DNA of 64,000 bases from Flavobacterium sp. 9AF (GTDB lineage Bacteria; Bacteroidota; Bacteroidia; Flavobacteriales; Flavobacteriaceae). Shown here piece by piece: positions 1-9,053 of this stretch. How positions within the stretch are numbered: position 1 is the first letter of the stretch; each line of letters begins with the position of its first letter. Below the pieces are notes generated by a model. It was not told the DNA's origin, did not search any database, and was given only the letters and a program-made list of their open reading frames with translations. The stretch spans positions 2,148,415 through 2,212,414 of the forward strand of contig NZ_LR733556.1 of the NCBI RefSeq assembly GCF_902506265.1, given 5' to 3'. The position numbers were made by a program, and so were the translations under genes.

Positions 1-714
1 TGCAGATAAGTCTAAAGAAGGAGATACTTCAAACGCAGATTTTAACATAAAGAAAGGTTTAAACTTTATTTTATCGTTTAAATCAAAGACATATCCTCCT
101 GTTAAGAAATAATGACTCGTCTCTGCACCAAATTCATATTGATTACCTGAATCATTAACTGTCAAATGTGTTTTCTTTAAAAAATTTGGAACAGAAAAAG
201 CAACATAGTAATTATCAGAATAGAAAAACATTCCTGAACCTAAGTTAAAATAAGTATTACTCACATTTTGACCAAAAGCTGGGTCAATTATAAAATTATC
301 TTGGAGAGACGGATCAACATCGCTTAGCAAACCGATTTTCTGCATAGTCAAACCCGCTTTAATACCAAAAGCTAATTTATGTGCATCCCCTAAATTTAAA
401 GTATAAGAAAAATCTCCAAAAACATTGTTTTCTTCTACTGGACCTAATTTATCTGAAACTACAGATAATCCAAGTCCTACATTTTTACCTGTTGGTAAAT
501 GTCCAAAAAGTGTTGCGGTTGTAGGTGCATCTTCAATTTCAATCCATTGTTTTCTATACAACAACCCCATTGAAAGCGTTTCTTTAGACCCTGCATAAGC
601 TGGGTTTATTACACTCATATTATACATATATTGAGTATAGTGCGGATCTTGTTGCGCTAAAGTATCAATTGTAAAACCAAACGCAATTATAGCAACTAAT
701 ATTAGTTTTTTCAT
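1..714 (-). CDS. PorP/SprF family T9SS-associated membrane protein, partial
   Basis: The gene reads from an ATG at 712-714 (complement) through 238 open codons to the window edge, so its C-terminus lies outside. A hydrophobic signal peptide of about 20 residues is followed by QQDPHYTQYMYN and INPAYAGSKETLSMG, the characteristic opening of PorP/SprF outer-membrane proteins. The rest alternates like a beta-barrel. Members are usually somewhat over 300 residues, so roughly a quarter is missing. It sits 56 bp downstream of a giant adhesin with a type B sorting domain. In flavobacteria such adhesins need a dedicated SprF-like partner for export or anchoring (the SprB/SprF pair), so this is probably the partner of that adhesin. 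The family call is firm; the pairing is inference from position. Confidence 0.88.
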   Translation of the reverse strand, partial: MKKLILVAIIAFGFTIDTLAQQDPHYTQYMYNMSVINPAYAGSKETLSMGLLYRKQWIEIEDAPTTATLFGHLPTGKNVGLGLSVVSDKLGPVEENNVFGDFSYTLNLGDAHKLAFGIKAGLTMQKIGLLSDVDPSLQDNFIIDPAFGQNVSNTYFNLGSGMFFYSDNYYVAFSVPNFLKKTHLTVNDSGNQYEFGAETSHYFLTGGYVFDLNDKIKFKPFFMLKSAFEVSPSLDLSA

Positions 715-734
715 TATTAATATTTTGTGATTAA

Positions 735-763
735 GCAGCTTTCATTTTATCAATGAAAGCTGC
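735..763. other. strong intergenic hairpin between adhesin and SprF-like gene
   Basis: Bases 735-746 (GCAGCTTTCATT) and 752-763 (AATGAAAGCTGC) form a perfect 12-bp stem with a 5-nt loop. On the minus strand, the direction of both genes, the hairpin lies between the adhesin stop and the SprF-like start and is not followed by a T-run, so it is not a plain terminator. On the plus strand it is followed by AATATTTTTATT. It could stabilise the upstream mRNA or set the ratio of the two products. Confidence 0.6.
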
Positions 764-770
764 AATATTT

Positions 771-3700
771 TTATTCCCCTTTATTGATATATACCCAACC
801 AGTAGAGCTTTCTCTGTCATAAAATTCTATGCTAAAATAATATGTCCCAGAAGGTAATACATTACCATTATCTTGTTTACCTCCCCATTCATCAACATAA
901 TCATTTTTAGAGTAAACCTTAAGACCGTATCTATTAAACACTTCCACTTTTTTAACATTAAAAGCAGATAAATCCCAAGTATCATTATTACCATCACCAT
1001 TAGGAGAGAATCCTTTTGGAATGGTACATCCTTTTATAGATATATCAATTGTGGTTGTAGCAGCACAAAAGGCAACATCAGGAGTAAAAGTATAAGTTGA
1101 ATTCCCAACTAAAGAGGTATTAATAGTAGATGGATTCCATGTTCCTGTAAAACCTTCTATTGAAGTTAGTGGTAATTCTGTGGATAAAGAACCCGAACAT
1201 AATTCTGCTATAGGATTAAAAGTAGGTATTGCTTTTTGATCAATTACAACAGATAAAGTTCCAGTACTAGCACATTGCCCTGCATCTGGGGTAAAAGTGT
1301 AAGTAAAATTACCTGAAGCTGATGTGTCTATATCTACTGCATCCCAAGTTCCTGTATATCCTTCTAATGAATTACTAGGCAGATCATTATCTGTAGATCC
1401 CTCGCATAGTGAGATTACATTAAATGTTGCAACTGTACTTGAATTAATTACAATATCGAATGTTTCAGTACCTGCATTAATACAATTAGATGTATCCACA
1501 AGAACTGAATATGTAATAGTATAATTACCTGATGTACTATTTAAAACATTAATTTCTCCAGTATTCATATCAATATCTAAACCAGTAGTATTAGATGTAA
1601 AAGTACCCCCAGTTGTAAATCCAGCAACAGAAGTATCAGGAAGCAAATTAACATGGTCTTCACAAACTGGAGTTGTATAAGTAAAATTTAAAACTGGCTC
1701 ACTAAATACAGGTGCATTTACCACAACACCTAATGGATCTGAAGTACAACCTGTAACAGAATCAAAAGCAACTACAGTATATGCACCTGGTGCAACATTT
1801 GTAAATAAAGGGTTAGTTTGTACTATAGGATTTAAACCATCACTTAAAGTAAATTGATAACTAGATAAAAATAAACTATAATTACCTACATCTGAATAAT
1901 CAAATACAGTTGTAGTCCAATCTGTAGCATTCCAATCTGCTGGATCAAAAGTTGTAGAAGGTAAAATAGTTCCTGAGGCTATTCTTCTATAATTATATCC
2001 TACACCATAAGGCAAAATAGTACCATCTGTATTACCCCAAACATCTACATCCACATTAGCTAAGTCTGTCAATCTAATATTATCATTATTATTTATATTG
2101 AAACCTGTAAATGACAAATTAGGAACTATACCAGCTACATTAGCTGAACTTCCAATTTTAACTATCACTACGTCATCATTATTTAACATTCCAGACAAAA
2201 CATATTCGTTGGTAGCTGGTCCTGGATAACCTCCTCCATTATATAACCTTAGTTTATAACTGCTTAAATCTACAGTTGCTCCTGTTCCATTATAAATCTC
2301 TATATAAGTTAAAGAACCAGATTGAGCATCAGTAACTTCAGAGATAAACAAGTCAGTTGGGTAATTCAACTGATTAATCAACGGTGAAGTCACTTCTACT
2401 TCTCCTGTTTGAACAGCACAAGTAGGCTGAGTGACAGATGCAGTTGGTACTGGAACTGTAACAATTGTCACATTTGCCGTTACACCACTTAATGTGCTTG
2501 AACAAGTGGTAGTATTATTGGTAATATCTAACAATTGTACTTCTATATTATTGGTTGGAGCTGGAATAGTAATAGTATGAGTACCCATTGCATCTAATAC
2601 TAAAGGAGGATTATTATTACCATTAATAGTATAATTTACAGTTGCATTTGGAGTTCCATTTATTATAAATTGAGCATCACTTCCAATACAAACAATATTA
2701 TCAGCTGCAACAAAACTTGTAATTGTAGGTAATGGATTCACAACCACTATATCAGTATTTGTTAATGGTATATTACATACTGCATTATGTATGTCTATTA
2801 AAGCTAGATTAACATTACCCACTACAGGATTAGTTACAGTAATTGTTCCAATTCCAGTATTATCTAAACTTAATGGTGCTTGAGGCATACCATTTATACT
2901 GTATTGTACTTGAAAATTTGGAGTACCAGTAACAGTAAACACAGCATTTTCACCGAAACAAATTTCAGAATTGTTTGTTATTTGGGTTATTGAAGGAGAA
3001 AAATCTGTAATAACTATTGTTGTCATATCAGAAATCACACATCCATTAATCTCAAAATTAAAATTATCATACGTTCCAGCATTTAATCCTGTAATTATTA
3101 TTTCTCCATTAGAATTTGCTGTAAAGTTTGTTGGCCCTACAGCTATTGAATCATCATTATAAGTCACGCTATAAACATCACCAGCATTAAAACCAGAAAC
3201 AGTTATAGATGCATTAGAACTACCACATTCTTCATTAGTGAATGTAAATGTTGGTGTATTTTGAATAGTAAAACTTGCTTTGAAATTATTTCCTGCATTA
3301 TTAATGATTATAGTGTCATCACAATCAGTTGTACTATCATTATCTCCAACTAAATCAAAATAAACGTCAATTATGTAATCGCCAGGAGCATTAGCTGCTA
3401 AATTAATGTTTAAAATATTTGAATCAACTCTCCATTTTTGGTCACCATCATTACATGTACCACCAGTTGGAAAATTCCCAGTTACACAACTATCATAAAG
3501 TGTCATTGGCACTTGTGTATAAGAAGGTGTTCCACCAACCGGATAAATTGAATAATAGAGATTCGCACCACATACATTAGAAGCTGTAGTTTTAAAAGAT
3601 TTTAACTCCGCTCCATTAAAGAATAAATTACCTGAACCTTGAACAAATGTACCATAATCGTTATTTGGAAAAACATTTGTAAGTGGGCCAATACTTGTTG

Positions 3701-6700
3701 TACCTGAGCCAGTAATATTAAAAAATTCACCTCCTGGAGTAGTTTCACAGCTTTCTATATGTACTGCAGTAGCAATAGAGTTGAATGTACATGCTGCAGT
3801 AACTTCGACATCTATCGTTATAACTTCTGCACATTGAAAAGATGCATCAGGGGTAAAAGTATATTGAGTTATTCCTGAAGTAGCTGTGTCAATAGTTGCA
3901 GAAGGTGTCCATATTCCTTGTACGCCATTATTAGAAGTATTAGATAAAACTACAGGCGTATCTCCTTGACAAAATGGTCCAGGAACAGTAAATGAAGGTA
4001 TTGTTTTTTCTAATACGGTTACTTCAATAAAATCTGCAGTAGCACAAAGTGCATTCGTATCTGTTGATTCGACATTAATTGTATATGTCCCTGGAGCTGG
4101 AGGTGTGAATACCACTGTATTACCTGTTGTTGCATTTAATCCAACACTTGGAGTCCAGTTATATACTCCATTACCACCTGTAACATCAAGTGTTAAAGTC
4201 TCATCAACACAAATTGTCGTGTTAGCCTGGGTGATTTGAACGTCTGTTGTTGTAGATCCACCAGAAGTTACAGTAACCGAGTAATCACAAACTGCTCCTG
4301 CAAAACCGTCAATCATTAAATAATATGTTTGACCTGGCACTAAACCATTAAATGTTAAAGAATTTGTACCTACAGTCATTTGAAAGAAACATCCAATAAC
4401 ATTTAATGGGCCTGAACCTGGGGTTGCAGCACTAAAAATCATAAATTGGATATCACTTCCATTAAAACAATTTCCTACTAATACATCCATAGAAATTGAA
4501 GTAGATGTAGCTTGGAAAATTAAAAAAGAATTATTTTCAATAGAACCACAGAAAGCCGTGTTTAATTCTGGCCAGTTATTTTCATCGGTGTATGCTGCTG
4601 AAGTATTTCCGCAATAACCATTTAAATTACAAACAGGTGCAGCTTGAGGCACATCATCACCCGCAGGTACTGATCCACCACAACCTGGAAATAATGTTGT
4701 AAAACTTGCTGGTCCTGACCAAAAACTATAATCTCCACCTCCACAATCTGCTCTAACATAAAATTCATAAGCCGTATTAGGGTCTAGTCCACTAACCGTA
4801 AATGGCATTGTGGGAGCATTTATAATTGTAGAAGCACCTGTTGGATATCCTAAAATTACTGGTTGAACAACAATTTGCCAAGTAGTTGCAGAACCTGCCT
4901 CATTCCAAGAGAGAGTTGCCCCTGTATCTGAAATTAAACCTACAGTTAAATTAGTTGGATTAGGACAGGTTGGAGGCACTATACATTGAATTGATGCGTC
5001 CCATCCTGCTGTTTGTGTAAATCCATTAGATACAAATTGAAACGTTAAACAACCATTTGCTGCTGTTGAAACTAAAATTGGAGGTAGATTTGTACCTGTA
5101 TATGTTCCTAAAACTGGGGCAGCTGTTGTACTACCATTATAAACAGTTAGGACATCATTAGTATCTAAATTAAATGAATTAAAAAATGCAGCAACTGTAT
5201 TTCCAGGTACATCTGGACAAATCGTTGTTATAATATTTTCATTAGCGGCATAAGTTCCGTTTAATCCTCCTGTATCATAAAAATGATCACCAGCACAATA
5301 ATCTGGTGCAGTTGTAAATGTTGTTCCTACTGACCAGTCACTTATATCTGAAGCCGAACATCTTGCACGCACATATACTACATAATCAGTATAAGATTGT
5401 AAACCTGTAGCTAAGTAAGAATATGGTGGTCCTGCAGATGTAATACCTTGATTTGTTGGAGTAGTTCCAGCTGTAGGTGGTGTTGCAGGTGCAGGCACAA
5501 TATAAATATCCCATTCTGGTGCACCAATATTATGATTCCAAGTAATAGTACCACTGTCTGGAGTTAAAGATGTATAGGTTACCTCTATAGGTTTAGGACA
5601 TGTTGGAAAAGGTTGACATATAACATTTGCTGTCCAACCTGGATTAGTTACAGAAGTATCACTTCTAAATCGGAAAGTTAAACATCCTTGCGCGTTTGTA
5701 GCCTCAAAAGGTCCTGGTATAGTTGTACCCCAAAAACCACCAGGAAGACCACCAGGAACATTCCCTGGTCCATTAGTACTTGCTATTTGTGGCGAAGTAA
5801 TACTAGGTCCATCATAAACATATAATGCATCCCAATTAGCCTCTGTATTAAAACTGGTAAAAACAACTGTTACAAAATCACCTGGATTATCTGGACATAA
5901 TGTAATTATATAATCTGAATTATTGGGATAATTAGCAGAAACACCACCTTCATCTATATAGTTACCTCCACAACCTGGTGGTAATGCCGATGTAGTAAAA
6001 CATTGTGGTCCAGACCAACCGCTCACATTGTCGCTTGAACATAATGATCTTACATAAAAACAATAAGTAGTTAAAGGTGATAATCCAGTAAGGTTATAAG
6101 GAGGCCCTGAATTTACAGCTACAGTAGTTCCTGTGCCTTGAGTAAAACCATTTGGTCCATATTCTATTTCCCATTGCGTTGCGGTACTTGGACTAGTCCA
6201 ATTCAAATTAGCTGAAGTAGATAATGGGGTTGCAGATAAATTTGTATTATCTAAACATTTAGAATCAATATTCACATTATCAATAAACCATCTATCACCA
6301 TTGTCATTTATCATTACAAAAGCAACATAAATTTGAGAACCAACCGGATAAGTAGCCAATGGTATATCAACTACTTTCTGTATATAAGTAGTCTGCTCAG
6401 CAACTGTAGTTCCATTCATTAATGTAGATTCATCCCATGTTTGAATAGTCGTATAATTTGCTGCAGTAGTTTGAGTTCCATTAGAAGGGTTTATTCTAAC
6501 CGAAAAAGTACTTCCTTGAATACCTGCTTGAGTTAGTTTAGTATAAAATCTAATTTGCCCGTTAGCTGGAACGGTTACAAAATCTGTAACCAACCAATCT
6601 TCAGCAAGTGTACCATCTACAACATTTTCTCTGTTTAGATAGGCAGCTCTGGAACCTGCATACTGTTGACCTGCAGGGGAAACACCCCAACGCTGTGCGG

Positions 6701-6863
6701 TTCCAATTCCATTGTCAAATACTGCCCAGTTACCAGAACCCAATGCCCAAACACTTGGACTAGGACCTGCTACTGGCACAGAAGTACCTTCAAATCCTTC
6801 AGACATTTGTCCAAAGGATGCAAAAGTTAAAATTGACATGAAAAAAAGTAGTAATTTTTTCAT
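771..6863 (-). CDS. giant multidomain cell-surface adhesin with T9SS type B sorting domain
   Basis: A 2030-residue secreted protein. A signal peptide (about 1-19) is followed by a jelly-roll region with the look of a choice-of-anchor J / cleaved-adhesin domain (20-200). Fibronectin III-like modules lie near 203-295, 421-520 and 632-725, alternating with two CUB-like modules beginning CGGNYIDEGG (about 298) and CAGDHFYDTGG (about 522). Many PKD/Ig-like repeats fill 875-1490, a lamin-tail-like domain lies near 1500-1600, and more repeats follow. The C-terminus (about 1944-2030) has IPKGFSPNGDGNNDTWD, VEVFNRYG, DEWGG and LPSGTYYF, the signature of the gliding-motility-associated type B C-terminal domain. 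This directs export by the T9SS. The SprF-like gene directly downstream supports secretion by that route. A role in adhesion or gliding is inference; the ligand is unknown. Confidence 0.9.
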   Translation of the reverse strand: MKKLLLFFMSILTFASFGQMSEGFEGTSVPVAGPSPSVWALGSGNWAVFDNGIGTAQRWGVSPAGQQYAGSRAAYLNRENVVDGTLAEDWLVTDFVTVPANGQIRFYTKLTQAGIQGSTFSVRINPSNGTQTTAANYTTIQTWDESTLMNGTTVAEQTTYIQKVVDIPLATYPVGSQIYVAFVMINDNGDRWFIDNVNIDSKCLDNTNLSATPLSTSANLNWTSPSTATQWEIEYGPNGFTQGTGTTVAVNSGPPYNLTGLSPLTTYCFYVRSLCSSDNVSGWSGPQCFTTSALPPGCGGNYIDEGGVSANYPNNSDYIITLCPDNPGDFVTVVFTSFNTEANWDALYVYDGPSITSPQIASTNGPGNVPGGLPGGFWGTTIPGPFEATNAQGCLTFRFRSDTSVTNPGWTANVICQPFPTCPKPIEVTYTSLTPDSGTITWNHNIGAPEWDIYIVPAPATPPTAGTTPTNQGITSAGPPYSYLATGLQSYTDYVVYVRARCSASDISDWSVGTTFTTAPDYCAGDHFYDTGGLNGTYAANENIITTICPDVPGNTVAAFFNSFNLDTNDVLTVYNGSTTAAPVLGTYTGTNLPPILVSTAANGCLTFQFVSNGFTQTAGWDASIQCIVPPTCPNPTNLTVGLISDTGATLSWNEAGSATTWQIVVQPVILGYPTGASTIINAPTMPFTVSGLDPNTAYEFYVRADCGGGDYSFWSGPASFTTLFPGCGGSVPAGDDVPQAAPVCNLNGYCGNTSAAYTDENNWPELNTAFCGSIENNSFLIFQATSTSISMDVLVGNCFNGSDIQFMIFSAATPGSGPLNVIGCFFQMTVGTNSLTFNGLVPGQTYYLMIDGFAGAVCDYSVTVTSGGSTTTDVQITQANTTICVDETLTLDVTGGNGVYNWTPSVGLNATTGNTVVFTPPAPGTYTINVESTDTNALCATADFIEVTVLEKTIPSFTVPGPFCQGDTPVVLSNTSNNGVQGIWTPSATIDTATSGITQYTFTPDASFQCAEVITIDVEVTAACTFNSIATAVHIESCETTPGGEFFNITGSGTTSIGPLTNVFPNNDYGTFVQGSGNLFFNGAELKSFKTTASNVCGANLYYSIYPVGGTPSYTQVPMTLYDSCVTGNFPTGGTCNDGDQKWRVDSNILNINLAANAPGDYIIDVYFDLVGDNDSTTDCDDTIIINNAGNNFKASFTIQNTPTFTFTNEECGSSNASITVSGFNAGDVYSVTYNDDSIAVGPTNFTANSNGEIIITGLNAGTYDNFNFEINGCVISDMTTIVITDFSPSITQITNNSEICFGENAVFTVTGTPNFQVQYSINGMPQAPLSLDNTGIGTITVTNPVVGNVNLALIDIHNAVCNIPLTNTDIVVVNPLPTITSFVAADNIVCIGSDAQFIINGTPNATVNYTINGNNNPPLVLDAMGTHTITIPAPTNNIEVQLLDITNNTTTCSSTLSGVTANVTIVTVPVPTASVTQPTCAVQTGEVEVTSPLINQLNYPTDLFISEVTDAQSGSLTYIEIYNGTGATVDLSSYKLRLYNGGGYPGPATNEYVLSGMLNNDDVVIVKIGSSANVAGIVPNLSFTGFNINNNDNIRLTDLANVDVDVWGNTDGTILPYGVGYNYRRIASGTILPSTTFDPADWNATDWTTTVFDYSDVGNYSLFLSSYQFTLSDGLNPIVQTNPLFTNVAPGAYTVVAFDSVTGCTSDPLGVVVNAPVFSEPVLNFTYTTPVCEDHVNLLPDTSVAGFTTGGTFTSNTTGLDIDMNTGEINVLNSTSGNYTITYSVLVDTSNCINAGTETFDIVINSSTVATFNVISLCEGSTDNDLPSNSLEGYTGTWDAVDIDTSASGNFTYTFTPDAGQCASTGTLSVVIDQKAIPTFNPIAELCSGSLSTELPLTSIEGFTGTWNPSTINTSLVGNSTYTFTPDVAFCAATTTIDISIKGCTIPKGFSPNGDGNNDTWDLSAFNVKKVEVFNRYGLKVYSKNDYVDEWGGKQDNGNVLPSGTYYFSIEFYDRESSTGWVYINKGE

Positions 6864-6898
6864 TCTATAATGTTTTAGTTAAAATTTGATTAATATTT

Positions 6899-6906
6899 CA
6901 AAGTTA
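6899..6906 (-). promoter_or_regulatory. candidate -7 element for the adhesin gene
   Basis: On the complement the sequence is TAACTTTG, a match to the Bacteroidota -7 element TAnnTTTG, 36 bp before the adhesin ATG. No clear TTG -33 box is seen at normal spacing, so the call is tentative. Confidence 0.4.
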
Positions 6907-6920
6907 ACAATTAAATAATG

Positions 6921-6976
6921 TTAATAAACATCTATCGGTAAAATGTATTTTTTCATCGTTAAAATACATTTATTAA
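6921..6976. promoter_or_regulatory. nested inverted repeats in the divergent adhesin/lpxH control region
   Basis: An 11-bp perfect inverted repeat, AAATGTATTTT (6941-6951) and AAAATACATTT (6961-6971), has a 9-nt spacer. It is flanked by an outer pair TTAATAAA (6921-6928) and TTTATTAA (6969-6976). The block lies between two divergent promoters and could be an operator or a cruciform. No regulator can be named. Confidence 0.4.
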
Positions 6977-7003
6977 CAATTAACTAATCTCCTTTTTTTT
7001 ATC

Positions 7004-7011
7004 TATTTTTG
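7004..7011 (+). promoter_or_regulatory. candidate -7 element for lpxH
   Basis: TATTTTTG matches TAnnTTTG. The transcript would start near 7018, which places the TTG codon at 7009 upstream of the message and favours the lpxH start at 7048. Confidence 0.5.
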
Positions 7012-7047
7012 CTTTTCAAAATCAAATCATTAAAAAATAAGTTTAAA

Positions 7048-7788
7048 TTGAAAATCTATTTTGCTTCCGATCAACATTTAGGTGCTCCTACTCCTGAAAA
7101 AAGTTTCCCAAGAGAACAGAAATTTGTAGCATGGTTAGATTATGTAAAACAAGATGCAACCGCTATTTTTTTATTAGGTGATTTGTTTGATTTTTGGTTT
7201 GAATACAAAACTGTTGTTCCAAAAGGTTTTGTTCGGGTTTTAGGCAAACTAGCTGAAATAAGGGATTCAGGAATACCAATTTATTTTTTTGTTGGAAATC
7301 ATGATTTATGGATGCATGATTATTTTGAAAAAGAATTAAATATTCCTGTTTATCATGACAATCAAGAATTTACATTTAATGAAAAAACTTTTTTAATAGG
7401 TCATGGAGACGGAAAAGGACCTGGTGACAAAGGCTATAAAAGAATGAAAAAAGTGTTTACCAACTCTTTTTCAAAATGGCTTTTTAGATGGTTACATCCC
7501 GATATTGGAGTTCGTTTAGCGCAATATTTATCTGTTAAAAACAAATTGATTTCTGGAGCAGAAGATGTTAAATTTTTAGGAGAGGAAAACGAATGGCTTG
7601 TTCAATATGCCAAACGAAAATTGGAAACAAAAAACTACCATTATTTTGTTTTTGGACATCGTCATTTACCCATGATTATCGACCTAAATGAAAACTCAAA
7701 GTATATTAATCTTGGAGATTGGATTGGTTATTTTACTTATGGTGTTTTTGACGGAGAACATTTCGAATTAAAAGATTTTAAAAATTAA
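7048..7788 (+). CDS. lpxH: UDP-2,3-diacylglucosamine diphosphatase
   Basis: Calcineurin-like metallophosphoesterase that hydrolyses UDP-2,3-diacylglucosamine to lipid X in lipid A synthesis at the inner face of the cytoplasmic membrane. All the metal-site motifs are visible: DQHLG near the N-terminus, GDLFDFWFEY, GNHDLWM, GHGDGKG and GHRHLPM. The chosen start is the TTG at 7048, giving MKIYFASDQHLG. The family starts right at this strand, the sequence TAAAAAATAAG lies just upstream, and the reading frame extension to 7009 begins inside the probable -7 box. This gives 246 residues, normal for the family. The 3' end overlaps the convergent MFS gene by 4 bp. Confidence 0.88.
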   Translation: MKIYFASDQHLGAPTPEKSFPREQKFVAWLDYVKQDATAIFLLGDLFDFWFEYKTVVPKGFVRVLGKLAEIRDSGIPIYFFVGNHDLWMHDYFEKELNIPVYHDNQEFTFNEKTFLIGHGDGKGPGDKGYKRMKKVFTNSFSKWLFRWLHPDIGVRLAQYLSVKNKLISGAEDVKFLGEENEWLVQYAKRKLETKNYHYFVFGHRHLPMIIDLNENSKYINLGDWIGYFTYGVFDGEHFELKDFKN

Positions 7789-9053
7789 GATTCTTTTTCC
7801 AAGTCCTCTATCTCTTTCTCTAAATCCAAATTTCTAAATTTCGGTGACACATAAGCAGTTACCAAAACAGTTCCAATAGTCATACATCCACCAAAAACAA
7901 CTGCTCGCACTGCACCCATTAATTTAGCCGTTACTCCACTTTCAAAAGCACCTAATTCGTTAGAAGAACCAACAAAAATTGAATTTACAGAAGACACTCT
8001 ACCTCTCATATGATCTGGTGTATGCAATTGTAAAATAGTACTTCGAATAACAACCGAAACCCCATCCGCAACTCCACTTAAGAACAAAGCAAAGACTGAA
8101 ACCCAAAAAATTTCCGACAAACCAAAAAGGATAATACTTCCTCCAAAAATAAATATCGCAATCAGTAATTTTTTACCGGCATTTTTATTTAATGAAAAAT
8201 AAGCTGAAGCCAACATGGTTACAATAGACCCAACAGCAGGTGCAGCTCTTAAAATACCAAAGCCTTGAGAACCTACCTTTAAAATATCTTGGGCAAAAAC
8301 AGGTAATAACGCAACTGCACCGCCAAACAAAACAGCAAACATATCTAAAGAAAGTGCTCCTAAAATAGTATGGTTTTTAAACACAAAACGCACTCCTTCT
8401 TTTAAACTTTGAAAGACTGGCTCTCCAATTTTAGGATTTAAAATGGGCTTTCTTTCAATTTGACTTAACCCCAATAATGCCAAAACTGTAAAACCAAAAA
8501 CCAAACACATGGACCAATGAACTCCCATAAAACTTATTGAGACCCCTGCCAATGCTGGTCCAAACATTGCGCCCATTTGCCAAGTAGAACTACTCCAAGT
8601 GGCAGCATTTGGATATGTTTTTTTGGGAACTATTAAGGATAACAATGAAAAAACTGTAGGACCTATAAAGGCTCTAACCAAACCTCCCAAAAAAACCAAT
8701 GCATAAATGATAAGCAATACATTTGAAACCGACAATGCTTTTTGAATACTAGGAATCGTAATCAAAAAAAGCCCTAAACTTACTGTAGAAAAACCTAATA
8801 AACATTTTACTAGCAATGATTTTTTCTCGTTTTGATCTACTATATGTCCTGCGAACAATGCCATTGCAACTGCAGGAATAATTTCCATTAGACCTATAAA
8901 TCCTAAGGACAACGGGTCTTTTGTTATACTATATACTTCCCATTCAATAATTACAAACTGCATGGCCCAAGCAAAAACCATAGCAAAACGCATGAATAAG
9001 AAAAAACGAAATTCTTTAAAACGCAAGGCTGCGTAAGGGTCTTTTTTAGCCAT
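7785..9053 (-). CDS. MFS transporter (EntS/MFS_3-like exporter)
   Basis: A 422-residue polytopic membrane protein with about 12 hydrophobic segments. It begins MAKKDPYAALRFKEFRFFL and has the cytoplasmic loop AGHIVDQNEKKSLL between helices 2 and 3, matching the GxxxDrxgrr loop of the major facilitator superfamily. The sequence most resembles the MFS_3/EntS-type exporters. The motif MRGRVSSVNSIFVGSSNELGAFESG in the second half is typical of that group. Substrate unknown; drug or siderophore export is possible. Its start overlaps the end of recJ by 8 bp, so the two are probably co-transcribed. Confidence 0.8.
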   Translation of the reverse strand: MAKKDPYAALRFKEFRFFLFMRFAMVFAWAMQFVIIEWEVYSITKDPLSLGFIGLMEIIPAVAMALFAGHIVDQNEKKSLLVKCLLGFSTVSLGLFLITIPSIQKALSVSNVLLIIYALVFLGGLVRAFIGPTVFSLLSLIVPKKTYPNAATWSSSTWQMGAMFGPALAGVSISFMGVHWSMCLVFGFTVLALLGLSQIERKPILNPKIGEPVFQSLKEGVRFVFKNHTILGALSLDMFAVLFGGAVALLPVFAQDILKVGSQGFGILRAAPAVGSIVTMLASAYFSLNKNAGKKLLIAIFIFGGSIILFGLSEIFWVSVFALFLSGVADGVSVVIRSTILQLHTPDHMRGRVSSVNSIFVGSSNELGAFESGVTAKLMGAVRAVVFGGCMTIGTVLVTAYVSPKFRNLDLEKEIEDLEKES

